IMG/VR virus record: IMGVR_UViG_3300044797_000098
Location: 186,001 to 250,000 of that record
Source: a virus
Strand: one strand, 5' to 3'
Length of the DNA: 64,000 bases
Shown: piece after piece, positions 17,488 through 26,922 of the stretch
Position numbering within the stretch: position 1 is the first letter of the stretch
How the letters are laid out: each line of letters starts with the position of its first letter
Notes under the pieces: model-generated
What the model was told of the DNA's origin: nothing
The model's database searches: none
The model's input: only the letters and a program-made list of their open reading frames with translations
Position numbers and translations under genes: made by a program

Positions 17488-18186
17488 TTATAGATGCTTT
17501 ACTATTGAATTTAATACACCTCTAATATATTGAGGTTCATGTTCTAATAATATAGTTTTCAAAAGCGTAATTGATTGCCCCATGCTGCTCGAAGGGGGAG
17601 TCTTTTTTTGTGCGATTTGATATTCATTTATATAATATATCTTTCTTTTAAGACTTTCCAATGCACGAGGTCGTCTTTCTGCTGATATCCTACGTGTTAA
17701 AAATTTAATAAGATCTGCAAGATATTTACCGGCGGTCTCCGCGTCTCCGAGATTAATTGCTGATGCAGCCTTCTCCATCAACTCATTTTCATCTCGTATA
17801 TTTTCCATAGCTTTTTCTAACGCTGCTTTTTCTGGCTCTTCGTCGCCATCTATCATTGCTTGATCGAATGCTTTTTTAAATTCTTCCTGAAAACATTTTA
17901 TTGTATCTTCATCCGAGGATTTTCGTAAATCCCGCATAATACTGGAATAACTGTCTTCTTTTGATGCTTTCTTTTTCTTGTGTGCCTTAAACCATTCAAT
18001 TTGTTTTAATCTCTTAACCGCTGACTCTTTTGTATCATAAGTTCCTAATACTTTACCTTTTTCGGATAATATAACCCACTTACCATCTCTCTTTTTAATA
18101 TATGCAGTTTTAATTAATGCATCATTGCAGAAACCAGCGAATTCTTCTGCATAATTAGCAATTTTTGACACATTATTATTTGACAT
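17488..18186 (-). CDS. Hypothetical phage protein with KWVILSE/GTYDTKESA module
   Basis: 232 residues. Residues about 28-72 (KRDGKWVILSEKGKVLGTYDT followed by KESAVKRLKQIEWFK) form a small beta-beta-alpha module. I have seen this pattern (W-x-V/I-x-SE-x-GK-x-LG-x-Y-x-T-K-x-E-A) appended to phage virion or capsid-gate proteins; its role is not established. A basic KKKK stretch follows, then helical regions to the end. Start at 18186 overlaps the previous stop as TAATG. Context is head or connector assembly. Confidence 0.72.
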   Translation of the reverse strand: MSNNNVSKIANYAEEFAGFCNDALIKTAYIKKRDGKWVILSEKGKVLGTYDTKESAVKRLKQIEWFKAHKKKKASKEDSYSSIMRDLRKSSDEDTIKCFQEEFKKAFDQAMIDGDEEPEKAALEKAMENIRDENELMEKAASAINLGDAETAGKYLADLIKFLTRRISAERRPRALESLKRKIYYINEYQIAQKKTPPSSSMGQSITLLKTILLEHEPQYIRGVLNSIVKHL

Positions 18187-18587
18187 TATTTACCTGCTAA
18201 AATTAGTTTTCTTATTGCCTTTGCATCATCAACGCTTAAAAATATATCACCCAGTGATCCTTTGCCATTTACCTCTGTCATCGCTCTAATTTGAAAAAGA
18301 TTTATATATACATAATTTTCTGATTTTAATTGTTTTGTCTGTGGGTCAATATAAAAACAATTAAAAATAACAAAACGATCTAATACATCCACTAACCTGC
18401 CGAATATACTACAATTTTTTGGAACTGAATAATCATCATAATTTATTGTCTCGCTCTGATCTCCGATATATATTTCTAATGTTTTTCCTTTAAATTTTGT
18501 CAATAATTCATCGGAAAACTTTCGCAGATCTCCGCTTAATACATTATATGACTCAAACGGATTTTCTATTTGCGGTGTATCGCTCAT
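18186..18587 (-). CDS. Hypothetical small beta-barrel-like protein
   Basis: 133 residues with alternating strands (KGKTLEIYIGD, RLVDVLDRFVIFNCFYID, SENYVYINLFQIRAMTEV), a pattern like an SH3/Sm-type or OB-type small barrel, and a short C-terminal helix (SVDDAKAIRKLIL). Both ends make TAATG junctions with neighbours, so it is translationally coupled to the lytic transglycosylase upstream. A connector or tail-completion role is possible; unrecognised. Confidence 0.7.
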   Translation of the reverse strand: MSDTPQIENPFESYNVLSGDLRKFSDELLTKFKGKTLEIYIGDQSETINYDDYSVPKNCSIFGRLVDVLDRFVIFNCFYIDPQTKQLKSENYVYINLFQIRAMTEVNGKGSLGDIFLSVDDAKAIRKLILAGK

Positions 18588-19600
18588 TATTTCCCTATTG
18601 CGAATTTAAGATGAAACTTTCTGTAATTTATCTCTGCTAATTTTATATCTAATTCTTGATATGATGGCGGAATGTTTTGTGTAATTTTTGTATTTATTTT
18701 TATATTACCAATTTTTTTGGTTGCATCTAAAAATACATCAGATACTGCTGAACATAACTCTTTTATTGCTGACTGACAATTTTCATTTATTATACATTGA
18801 ACCTGTATGTTTTTGCCATCTGTAAAAATATCTGATTTTACTTTCAATTCTTCTTTTAATGCTGATGATAGTATTCTTGCATATTCTAATTTAGATATAA
18901 AATCATTATCTGAACTAATTGATATTAGATATGTATTATCTATGTGATTTGCGAAACTATCGAGAAACCTATTTACTTGATCTTCTAATGGCATTGGTGC
19001 ATTTTTTTGCATATTTGATTTTTCTGAAACCGTTCCATTACCGGCTACCGCATTAAATTGATTTAGATTTTTTTGAAAACCAGATGAGTTTTCCATTCTC
19101 ATTAAAACTGATGTTATATCTCCAACTGTTATTTTACCATCTTTATTTGCATCTAATATAGGATTTTGTTTATATGCCATTCTTTCATATTTATTTGGTG
19201 AATTACCGTCTACTACAACCACATTAGCGTTTTTGACGGGGTCATCTCCATTCCATTTTTTCAATGCTATTGGGAAAAAGTTAGCAACATAATACTGTGT
19301 TGCTGATGTAAATGGTTTTCCACCTATTAATCCTCTGTGGCTCTGAACATATTTTTTTACATAATCCAACTGATCTTCTGCTGATTTTTGTCCGAATGTT
19401 TTTATCTCTTGATCCGATAGCCCCATACCTTTTAACGTTGATGGCATAAATTGTATCAATCCTGTTGCACCGCTACTACGATTTGTTATTGATGGATTTG
19501 CACCGGATTCGAGATACATGACTAATAAAAGATCTCTTGGATTCATACCAAGCTCTTCGCTAATATCGTTCAGTTTGGTGGAAAAAGATGATGATATCAT
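18587..19600 (-). CDS. Lytic transglycosylase (SLT) with EF-hand/dockerin-like loop
   Basis: 337 residues. The N-terminal 110 match the soluble lytic transglycosylase fold: MYLESGANPS carries the catalytic Glu31, GATGLIQFMPST (44-55) is the family signature, and TSATQYYVANFFP is the Tyr/Asn motif. The enzyme cleaves peptidoglycan between MurNAc and GlcNAc, probably to open the wall at infection. Residues 150-161 (DANKDGKITVGD) form a Ca-binding EF-hand loop of dockerin type. Residues 215-337 are a separate alpha/beta domain with no known match. No signal peptide is present and the position in the structural operon suggests a virion-borne enzyme rather than a lysis endolysin. Confidence 0.9.
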   Translation of the reverse strand: MISSSFSTKLNDISEELGMNPRDLLLVMYLESGANPSITNRSSGATGLIQFMPSTLKGMGLSDQEIKTFGQKSAEDQLDYVKKYVQSHRGLIGGKPFTSATQYYVANFFPIALKKWNGDDPVKNANVVVVDGNSPNKYERMAYKQNPILDANKDGKITVGDITSVLMRMENSSGFQKNLNQFNAVAGNGTVSEKSNMQKNAPMPLEDQVNRFLDSFANHIDNTYLISISSDNDFISKLEYARILSSALKEELKVKSDIFTDGKNIQVQCIINENCQSAIKELCSAVSDVFLDATKKIGNIKINTKITQNIPPSYQELDIKLAEINYRKFHLKFAIGK

Positions 19601-20809
19601 TTATTTTAGATCTTGGCTTATTCCCTCAGCAATAGCTAATAATTTTAGACTTGCTTGTGGATTTGTATCTTCTAATTCAGATGAAAACTTCAATATGGCA
19701 AGCATTAATTCTTTTGGATTATTTTTTGCAGCAATTTTTTCTATTTTAGCAATAAACTTGGCAGATTTAGGCGGTGGAACTTCGAATGTTTCATCTGGAA
19801 CTGGTAATGGCTTTAATGGCTCTGGATTTGCCACTTCTGTTGTTGGTGTTTTTGGTTGTTTAGCATACCAATCGAGATTATTTAAAGCTTTATTTTTTGT
19901 GCTTTGTGATGGTTGCGGGTTGGTAAGATTAATTGGTTGTTTTTCTGGCGCAACTTCATTACTTAAATTACCCGGTTGAGGACTCATCATTGATGACCAT
20001 TGTTGATTTTCTTGTGCCTTCGCCTGTTCTTCTGCTTGCTTTTTATCAGCAAGCATTTTTTCGTGTTGTTGTTTTAATGGTTTTATGTTTTTTTCATAAA
20101 AATTAACGAATAACTTATGATATTGATCAAACTTTGATATAAAACTTTTTGCAATACTTATGTATATACTTGGCTTACCTCTTGCTAATGCTGTTGCTAA
20201 TTTCTTAAATGTCGTTAGCAAAAACTGTAAAAATCTTTGACTATCGTTAAATATATTGATCGAGTTATTTTTTAAGTCTTTTAGAAAAGATATTGAAAAT
20301 CGTTTTTCTAATTGTCTCATAGCTGTTGCACGTTCATTAGTTAAATTATGCCACCAATCAGAAAGACCGGCTTGTTTTTGTAATGATGCCATAACTTCCA
20401 TATCATTTACGAAAGACACTTCATTTAAATTTAATTCTTTATTAGGATCATAACCGAATATACGTTCTTTTTGCTCATCATCGAATTGTCCTAAAAGGAC
20501 TTCATAACTATCCATATCTACATTTTTTATGAACCTATCGAGTTCAGCAGCAATGTATCTACACTTTTCGTGGAATGCAGACATAGTCGATGCAGCAGAA
20601 AGATAGTCTTTTCGATTGACCAATGATTTTGCCGATTTTATTAAATCTTTTGATTGCGCAGAATATCCGCGAATCTTCTCGTCAGTTTTTCGGAGGTCTT
20701 CCATCATTTTTTTAAACTTAGGATTTATACCCTCTAACAATTTACTTGTTATATTGGCGTGCTCACGAAGTTTATTTAATAGCCCACGTTCTTGTGCAAT
20801 CTTATCCAT
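19601..20809 (-). CDS. Hypothetical virion-operon protein with Pro-rich linker
   Basis: 402 residues. The first 250 are helical (coiled-coil-like start ERGLLNKLREHANITSKLLE). Residues about 255-345 are a Gln/Pro/Asn-rich disordered linker (QKQAEEQAKAQENQQ, NLTNPQPSQSTKN, PKTPTTEVANPEPLKPLPVP). The last 50 form a short helical domain, KIEKIAAKNNPKELMLAILK, which recalls the hairpin motif of other virion proteins. It starts 52 bp after the portal gene and ends 1 bp before the transglycosylase. A portal-adjacent structural or ejection role is likely, family unknown. Confidence 0.72.
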   Translation of the reverse strand: MDKIAQERGLLNKLREHANITSKLLEGINPKFKKMMEDLRKTDEKIRGYSAQSKDLIKSAKSLVNRKDYLSAASTMSAFHEKCRYIAAELDRFIKNVDMDSYEVLLGQFDDEQKERIFGYDPNKELNLNEVSFVNDMEVMASLQKQAGLSDWWHNLTNERATAMRQLEKRFSISFLKDLKNNSINIFNDSQRFLQFLLTTFKKLATALARGKPSIYISIAKSFISKFDQYHKLFVNFYEKNIKPLKQQHEKMLADKKQAEEQAKAQENQQWSSMMSPQPGNLSNEVAPEKQPINLTNPQPSQSTKNKALNNLDWYAKQPKTPTTEVANPEPLKPLPVPDETFEVPPPKSAKFIAKIEKIAAKNNPKELMLAILKFSSELEDTNPQASLKLLAIAEGISQDLK

Positions 20810-20861
20810 TTATATCTCCTAGATATAGTTCAAGAATATGTTGTATTATGCGGTGATTGGG

Positions 20862-22736
20862 TTATTTTGGAGGAGCTGTTGGCGTTGGTGTAGGTGCTCC
20901 GCCTCCTGGTGCTCCACCTGGTCCGCCAGCTGGACCGCTTGTTGGTGGCGGTGGTGGTAATCCGAGATCTGCTGGCGGTGCTCCTCCACCACCTCCTGAT
21001 GGAGAACCGAGACCTGGAAGTGGCGGGAGTCCTCCGCCAGCTCCACCAGCGCCGGTTTCTCCGCCTGGTTGTTGTCCTGCTGCGTCAGCATACGGACTCT
21101 GACCAGGTAGCGCGCTTGGAGCAATTTCTGGTATATCACTATCCTCATCCAAGCCTCTTAACTCGTTCAATGCCATTGCTTCCAGTGAGGCCAGCTCTTT
21201 CTTCCTAACCGCTTCCTGAATATCTTCTTTCTTCATCTTTCTACGCTCTTCATCATATTCTAATCCGAGCGAACGATACAATGTTTGTTGAGAAACTCGT
21301 TTTTGATCACCAGTTGATAGTGCAACTAATTGTTGAATGTAGTCCATAGTATCAAAAATACTCATATGACTCCATTCTACTGTTGGAATTATCAATTTTT
21401 TCTCACCATCTTCATATTCATAAAACTCATTTAATTTTGATATGGGTGCGAATATTTTATTCTTTAACCAATTACTCATCATATTACGGAATGCCATATA
21501 TCTTTGACGAAGAACATCTAATGATACGCCTCCATTGGAATAGGTTATATCTCCACCGCCATCCATTAATACTTGCGGAACCATCAATCCCATAAATATC
21601 TCTTTTAATAATTGAGTTATATCTCCTGATATATCTATAATTCCAGAATTATATCCTACACGCTCTACTGTAACTGCCTCATGTGTAAATATTTTAAAAT
21701 CCTGATCATATTGTGCTTCCGCGAATGCATTACGCCAGATATCGAGATCTGCTGGTTGTGGTTTGTAATCAGCAGATCCTATCTTAACAAGAGTTAAAGG
21801 ATTAATCATATTTTGAGCCTGTGCGAACTTTGCTTCCCTTAACTGATCGAAGAGCATTAATTGACGAAAACAACTGACTGGTAATCCTGTTCCCCTAACT
21901 TCATAAGGACTTATTCTTCTCGCTAAGTGAGAAACATAAAAATTATCTAATGGAATATTTTCTCCACGCTTAACGTGCTCTATTATTGTTTCATTAAGCT
22001 GACTTCTTTGCTCAATATCTGATGGCTTATTAGAAAATACAATTCTACGAAGATTATCATCAGGACGCATCATAATTAACGGTTCATTAGCAATAACTGA
22101 TTTTTTTACAACCATATAATCTGGATTCTGAATTACAAGCCTACTCCATACCGCATTATTTTGATCTAACTCTCCATACACGAATGTTTCACCTAAAAGC
22201 CAATATTCCTGTGCTACCTGTATGCATACATTCAATAAATCTATATTTTCAATCATAGTATTGAAAAAGCTTTCAACCTTTCTATTCGAACATCGTATTG
22301 TTAGTTTTGATATCGGATATGTTGAATGAAGGTTTATTGCGTTTTGAATAAACGGTTCGAGAGCATAGAAAGATCTGCACCAACTATTAATTGTTGCTCG
22401 ATCGCGTGGAAGATTTAAATTTGATGAAAGCCATAATGGTGAATAAACGGCTGGCGCTTGTCGTGTCGCTTCACCGCTTCCTCCCCGCCAATTAGCACCT
22501 GATGCTTGACCACTGCTCAATACTTGAGCATTTTTTCTCATATTACCATTTAATGTGCTAACAAACGACGCAGGACTCAATTCACTTTTTGTAAGCCCTG
22601 ACCCATCTCTATATAAACCTCTTTCTACTTCTTTTTCCAATTCTGCTTTTCGCCATTGCGAAACATTTTTGGCCATAGAATTAGATATTATTGGTGGAGG
22701 ACCCTGTTTTTGTAAAAACTTTCCTGAATTAGACAT
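20862..22736 (-). CDS. Portal protein
   Basis: 624 residues. The central region follows the phage portal pattern: a helical wing (SWCRSFYALEPFIQNAINLHS), strands with GETFVYGEL, the crown/clip region, and the stem-helix segment KEIFMGLMVPQVLMDGGG followed by SLDVLRQRYMAFRNMMSNWL and the C-terminal helix. The dodecameric portal sits at one vertex, docks the terminase and lets DNA through. The last 90 residues are an unusual Gly/Pro-rich tail (GGAGGGLPPLPG, PPPPPTSGPAGGPGGA), encoded by the most GC-rich stretch of the window (20862-21100). It lies 45 bp downstream of the large terminase gene, the classic order. Confidence 0.93.
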   Translation of the reverse strand: MSNSGKFLQKQGPPPIISNSMAKNVSQWRKAELEKEVERGLYRDGSGLTKSELSPASFVSTLNGNMRKNAQVLSSGQASGANWRGGSGEATRQAPAVYSPLWLSSNLNLPRDRATINSWCRSFYALEPFIQNAINLHSTYPISKLTIRCSNRKVESFFNTMIENIDLLNVCIQVAQEYWLLGETFVYGELDQNNAVWSRLVIQNPDYMVVKKSVIANEPLIMMRPDDNLRRIVFSNKPSDIEQRSQLNETIIEHVKRGENIPLDNFYVSHLARRISPYEVRGTGLPVSCFRQLMLFDQLREAKFAQAQNMINPLTLVKIGSADYKPQPADLDIWRNAFAEAQYDQDFKIFTHEAVTVERVGYNSGIIDISGDITQLLKEIFMGLMVPQVLMDGGGDITYSNGGVSLDVLRQRYMAFRNMMSNWLKNKIFAPISKLNEFYEYEDGEKKLIIPTVEWSHMSIFDTMDYIQQLVALSTGDQKRVSQQTLYRSLGLEYDEERRKMKKEDIQEAVRKKELASLEAMALNELRGLDEDSDIPEIAPSALPGQSPYADAAGQQPGGETGAGGAGGGLPPLPGLGSPSGGGGGAPPADLGLPPPPPTSGPAGGPGGAPGGGAPTPTPTAPPK

Positions 22737-22781
22737 TAAGTTCCTTGATATACTATATCATAATATTAATTATTTACTATA

Positions 22782-24635
22782 TTATCTCATTTTTGGTAAA
22801 TACGCTACTAACACTGGTGGCCTATCTTTTGCAGGATCTCTCATCATTGATTGCATTTTTATTTTAAATCCCTGACTAATATAAAACTTATACGCAATAT
22901 ACGCGTTAAGCATTGCCATAAAAAAATCATTGGGCGAACTACCTTTTACGTAATGTGGAGTTATATCTCCAGCTCTGCTTATACTTGGTTTTATTTCCAT
23001 ACTACATATATGTTGAATCAACATTACTATTTGTTCATAACTTCCCATTGGTATTCTAACATTACCCTTTTTCATTTGTTCATATAAATCTGCTATCCAA
23101 AAATCTCTCTCGAATCTTATTATACGAGGAAAAGTTTCTGAATCATATTTAATATGATCTTTTACTTTATTAGTTGCTTCAGATGAAAGAAACTTTTCGC
23201 CATATTCTGTTTGCAATATTTCATTTAAATCATGAGCATAACCAAAATCGCAAACTGCTAAATTAATCGAATATTTTCTAATTATTTCTTCAATTATTCC
23301 TTTTTTACTTGCTAAATCATTTCTTTTAAATGATGTTGCAAACTCTATTGACATTCTTTGCGGACCAGTCATTGCAATAACAACCGCTGTGCTAAAACTT
23401 TGACCACCTGTTTTAATTTTATTAGAATCAACCAATTGCTCTAAATCATTTTTTCCACCAATATCAATTCCTAAAAATACTGGTAATTCTTCATCTGGTG
23501 ATATACTTGATCTAAACTTTCTGCCAGGGTCTCCACATAATTCTCTAACCTGATCTTGTGTTATTATTGTTGCTTCACCATGGTAAAACTCACCAAGAAC
23601 TTCATTTTGATATCCTTTTTCGGTACTTACCGGATTATTTTCTGGTTTTTCTGATATTATCTTTTCTTTTGTATATGTTGGAACATATAATTGATTAATA
23701 TGAAAACCTATATACTTAGCATCATTTTGATCGTTTAATGCTACCCATTTTCCTCTTTCAACCGCTTCTCTTTTATCTTGCTCAAAACCACAATGAGGAC
23801 AACGAACTATAAATCCATAAATCCATATAGTTTCCCAATCATTAGTTCCAGGCGTATATAATGGAAAATATTCTTTACATTTTTCACATCCTAAATGATA
23901 GTATTGTTGTGATGATGCGTTCCACATATTCCAATATGTGGAACCTCGTTGAAGCGGTGTTCCGAAAAATATCTGAACTCCTTGGCCAGGCTCTCCATAT
24001 TTAGATTGGGTCAATACTTTAAGAGAATTATTTATAGCAGATGCATACATAAGCTGAACTTCATCAAAAAATATAACATCTATGGTTTTACCTCTTAAAC
24101 GATTGCCATCCTCACCACAACTATCTATCCATAAATGATTGCCACCAATAAATTGTTTAAATTGAAGTGAATTATTACTTTCTGATGTAGTATCAATTAA
24201 TGATTGCATATATGATTTTGTTTTACCAACTTTTTTAATTTCACTATTATCAATAATAACCGATGAATTAATCATTGAACTTAATTTTACTTTGGAATAG
24301 TCGTATGCTAATGAGAGCTGCGGGAACGCGTGAATTATACGAATAGGAGGATTTTTGCTATTACCGAATAGACCACTGCCCATAAAATACATTTCAAGAG
24401 CGGACGCCATAGTCGTTTTACCTACTTGTCTCCCCGCAACTATAACAACTGGTTTACTTCCTTTTTCAATGGCTTTTATACCAACATATCTATAAATATC
24501 TGCAAACGGTTTCCAACCACCATCTTGCAACCTGAATCTTTCGCCATCAATTGTCAGATATTTTTGAGCAAAATGAACCGGATCAAAATTTAATAATTTA
24601 TCTTTTATTTTTTCTAATAGTAAATCTTCCGACAT
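22782..24635 (-). CDS. terL: Terminase large subunit
   Basis: 617 residues. The ATPase domain has Walker A AGRQVGKTT (67-75) and Walker B DVIFFDE (186-192) with catalytic Glu192. The motif III-like GTP lies near 225. A CxxC...CxxC zinc ribbon (C250, C253, C279, C282) is inserted between ATPase and nuclease domains, as in the GpA-like branch of terminases. The RNase-H-like nuclease domain starts at FLGIDIGG (Asp391), with a second acidic site at VCDFGYAHD (Asp463) and a third probably in SPNDFF near the end. It cuts concatemers and pumps DNA into the prohead through the portal encoded next. The ATG at 24635 follows a short spacer from 24654-25259. Confidence 0.95.
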   Translation of the reverse strand: MSEDLLLEKIKDKLLNFDPVHFAQKYLTIDGERFRLQDGGWKPFADIYRYVGIKAIEKGSKPVVIVAGRQVGKTTMASALEMYFMGSGLFGNSKNPPIRIIHAFPQLSLAYDYSKVKLSSMINSSVIIDNSEIKKVGKTKSYMQSLIDTTSESNNSLQFKQFIGGNHLWIDSCGEDGNRLRGKTIDVIFFDEVQLMYASAINNSLKVLTQSKYGEPGQGVQIFFGTPLQRGSTYWNMWNASSQQYYHLGCEKCKEYFPLYTPGTNDWETIWIYGFIVRCPHCGFEQDKREAVERGKWVALNDQNDAKYIGFHINQLYVPTYTKEKIISEKPENNPVSTEKGYQNEVLGEFYHGEATIITQDQVRELCGDPGRKFRSSISPDEELPVFLGIDIGGKNDLEQLVDSNKIKTGGQSFSTAVVIAMTGPQRMSIEFATSFKRNDLASKKGIIEEIIRKYSINLAVCDFGYAHDLNEILQTEYGEKFLSSEATNKVKDHIKYDSETFPRIIRFERDFWIADLYEQMKKGNVRIPMGSYEQIVMLIQHICSMEIKPSISRAGDITPHYVKGSSPNDFFMAMLNAYIAYKFYISQGFKIKMQSMMRDPAKDRPPVLVAYLPKMR

Positions 24636-24653
24636 TAATATCTTTCAATATAA

Positions 24654-25259
24654 TTATTTGGCTCCGTTATTCGGCTCACATCCACCCAACGGATCATCCA
24701 CGACTGATGTATCTTCGGATAGGTCTAACTTACCTAATTCAAAATTATCATTATCATTTTTTTGAATAGATTTATTTACTTCCATTATTTTATCATTAAT
24801 ATATTTTTTTACTTCTAACGGCACATCATCTGATTGGGGAAGTTTTTCTTTTATTGTTTTTATTTTTAATAAATCATGTATAACTGCTTCAACCGAGGTG
24901 CCAGGACGATCATCAATATAATTATCTATATAAGTTTTTAATACTGGTATATCTTTAAAGATTTGTATATTGCTATAATGACTGGCGCTTGCTTGTTTTC
25001 TTTGTAAAATATCATATAGACCGGTGCGTTTTTGCATATCTTCTACCGCTTCCGCCACTGTCGAATATTTTGATTTATTACCGAGAATACTATTAATCTG
25101 ATCGAATAATGAATAATCCTGACTTTTTGGTTTAGCTGACTCTTTTTCTAAATTCTTTGCAAAATCATTGAACCAAGACGGAGTTCTATCACCACGATCG
25201 AAAGAGCTTTCATCGCGTGATATTATTGATGAATTACGTGTGAAGTATTTATTTGACAT
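24654..25259 (-). CDS. Conserved-looking phage protein upstream of terL
   Basis: 201 residues. The N-terminal 55 are polar (MSNKYFTRNSSIISRDESSF). About 60-100 holds KYSTVAEAVEDMQKRTGLYD, ending in a helix rich in Gln/Ala. This pattern (V-x-x-A-V-x-x-M-x-x-R-T-G-L) recurs in large-phage proteins of unknown function. About 105-150 contains IPVLKTYIDNYIDDRPGTSV, a helical segment. The C-terminus is acidic. ATG at 25259 overlaps the last codons of the HNH reading frame; the AGG in that overlap is the only RBS-like element. A small terminase or connector role is possible but unsupported. Confidence 0.7.
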   Translation of the reverse strand: MSNKYFTRNSSIISRDESSFDRGDRTPSWFNDFAKNLEKESAKPKSQDYSLFDQINSILGNKSKYSTVAEAVEDMQKRTGLYDILQRKQASASHYSNIQIFKDIPVLKTYIDNYIDDRPGTSVEAVIHDLLKIKTIKEKLPQSDDVPLEVKKYINDKIMEVNKSIQKNDNDNFELGKLDLSEDTSVVDDPLGGCEPNNGAK

Positions 25260-25710
25260 TAGGACCTATACTATTATTGCGTATTATTGCCTTATAGTCT
25301 TCTATACTAACGGTGGCGGTATCATATCCACTTCTTCTAATAATATATTCTTTATATGAATTACAATTATAACACAATACCTGATACCCTGGTGGAAAAT
25401 CATTTTTAATTAAATATCTATAAAACTCTCGACCAAAACCTATATTTTTTCTTTCCACCGATCCATTATTATGGATATGGTCAATAGTCAAAAACTCCAA
25501 TACATTTTCTTTGCATTCGATACATTGCTTGCCATATTGATCAATAACCGTATTTTTTAATTTTAAAACTTGTTTTCTGGAGCCAAGATTAATACATTTT
25601 TTACATATATTTCTACCATCTTTTTTCTTACATGCATACCAATTTTCATTAGTTAATTCAGTACCACATGATCTACATACATCATGTTGTCCTAATTTAT
25701 TAAAAAAATT
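25249..25710 (-). pseudogene. Second HNH module in a frame without start codon (frameshifted continuation)
   Basis: A 153-codon open frame runs from a TGA at 25711-25713 to the stop at 25249 but has no ATG or GTG; the first TTG is at 25500, inside the HNH core. It encodes a Cys ribbon (DVCRSCG ... CKKCIN), then a full HNH core: QCIEC, FLTIDHIHNNG, FYRYLIKNDFPPGYQVLCYNCN. This mirrors the complete HNH of 25700-26020 just upstream, whose stop is reached right after a run of seven T. A +1 shift there would fuse the two into one 256-residue two-module nuclease. Alternatives are a decayed gene or a base-count error in the T run. The last codons overlap the start of 24654-25259. Confidence 0.6.
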
Positions 25711-26020
25711 TCATATTAGTATTTATTATCTGAGTTTGTTTATGAGGGCAATATCCATTATGTCCTAATGAGCAATTGCAATTATAGCATAAAACTCTAA
25801 AACCAGCAGGATAGTTATTATTTATTAGCCATGTATAAAAATTGCCACCGGCGCTTACACCAATATCTTTTCTATGTTTATTTCCATTGCCATTAATATG
25901 ATCTATAGACAAAAGATCAATATCTGATATACCGCAACACTCACACACATTGCCATATGTGCTAATTACTAATTTTTTCTGCTTTGCCCTATATTTTCGT
26001 GCTCTATCTATTTTATCCAT
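25700..26020 (-). CDS. HNH endonuclease
   Basis: 106 residues from ATG 26020 (MDKIDRARKYRAKQKK); a longer frame upstream would overlap the previous gene by 77 bp, so I prefer this start, although its RBS is weak. The core has VCECCG, LSIDHINGNGNKHRKDIG with the catalytic D-H pair, and FRVLCYNCN supplying the second Cys pair. This is the HNH/beta-beta-alpha-metal fold of free-standing phage endonucleases, which nick or cut DNA and often spread by homing. It ends NTNMKFF followed by TAA at a seven-T run, and a second HNH module continues in the +1 frame. Both modules are inserted between the genes 26034-26915 and 24654-25259. Confidence 0.88.
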   Translation of the reverse strand: MDKIDRARKYRAKQKKLVISTYGNVCECCGISDIDLLSIDHINGNGNKHRKDIGVSAGGNFYTWLINNNYPAGFRVLCYNCNCSLGHNGYCPHKQTQIINTNMKFF

Positions 26021-26033
26021 CTTTACTGTTTTA

Positions 26034-26915
26034 TTATGACGGAAAATTAGCTCCGAAGTCGAAGTTATCCGAAGTTTTGTATTCCATATGATGGTTTGCC
26101 GGATATCCACGATCTCTACGTACTTGAGCGTACCCCATGTTATCTAATAATTCCATTAATTCAGCCTGTTCTCGTTTGTCAAGGCTCCATTCATTAACTT
26201 GTGCCTCGAACATTAATTCGATGTCATGCCCACCTGATACCATTCCATTTATTAATGTTTTTGCAATTCTTGATATCAAAATTGGAACGGTAATAATGAT
26301 TCCACCAATACGATCTTGTTTAGCTTCTTTTACTAACCCGTCCTCATCAAGATCTGCTTTCTTATTTTTATATCCACCATCAATTTTTTTGATGGCTTGT
26401 TCAAGACGACTAATACCATCCAAGATTTCTCTACGGGCTTGTTCGAGTTTCCCGATATCAACTTTACCATCATAGTCATCAACTATTGCTTTTGATATTG
26501 CAGAATTAATTCGTTTAAGAGCAGATATGGTTCGTTCCATACCGGTAGTTTCTGTGCCGGTGTGTTTTGGTAGATTTTGTAGGCGATCATGAACCCATTG
26601 TAAGATGCCAGCAGGAGGAGGTGGTTTCCAAGGATCTTGAACTTCTAATTCCTCAACTTTGTTATCATCCTTATCTTTTTTGCCATCACTCTCAACTTCG
26701 ACTGGGTCTTCGGTAGACACTTCTAATGGCATATCTGCATCTGACCCTGGAAGAGGAGGGAGTTTGAACGTGATTTCCATGGCATCATTTGGCTGATGGA
26801 GTTCGACAACGTCTTCCATTGAAGGCTTTTCTTCGTATAAAACGACCTCATCTTCGTCTCCGAAGTTCTCAAAATCGTTTGCATCTAGGAACTGGGCTTG
26901 TTTATACAATGACAT
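26034..26915 (-). CDS. Conserved-looking phage protein, helical
   Basis: 293 residues. The acidic N-terminal 90 (FENFGDEDEVVLYEEKP) and a PWKPPPP motif precede a helical domain (TGMERTISALKRINSAISKA, KLEQARREILDGISRLEQAI). The C-terminal part contains a hydrophobic run GIIITVPILISRIAKTLING and NEWSLDKREQAELMELLDNMG and ends NFDFGANFPS. I have the impression that this architecture recurs in large phages next to terminase genes, but its function is not established. No catalytic residues are evident. It is 7 bp from the next gene upstream. Confidence 0.7.
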   Translation of the reverse strand: MSLYKQAQFLDANDFENFGDEDEVVLYEEKPSMEDVVELHQPNDAMEITFKLPPLPGSDADMPLEVSTEDPVEVESDGKKDKDDNKVEELEVQDPWKPPPPAGILQWVHDRLQNLPKHTGTETTGMERTISALKRINSAISKAIVDDYDGKVDIGKLEQARREILDGISRLEQAIKKIDGGYKNKKADLDEDGLVKEAKQDRIGGIIITVPILISRIAKTLINGMVSGGHDIELMFEAQVNEWSLDKREQAELMELLDNMGYAQVRRDRGYPANHHMEYKTSDNFDFGANFPS

Positions 26916-26922
26916 TTTTACC

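Noticed and set aside
20857-21208. Plus-strand Gly/Pro or Leu/His-rich frames opposite the portal tail
   Set aside because: These arise from the GC-rich portal tail read on the other strand; no RBS and low-complexity product.
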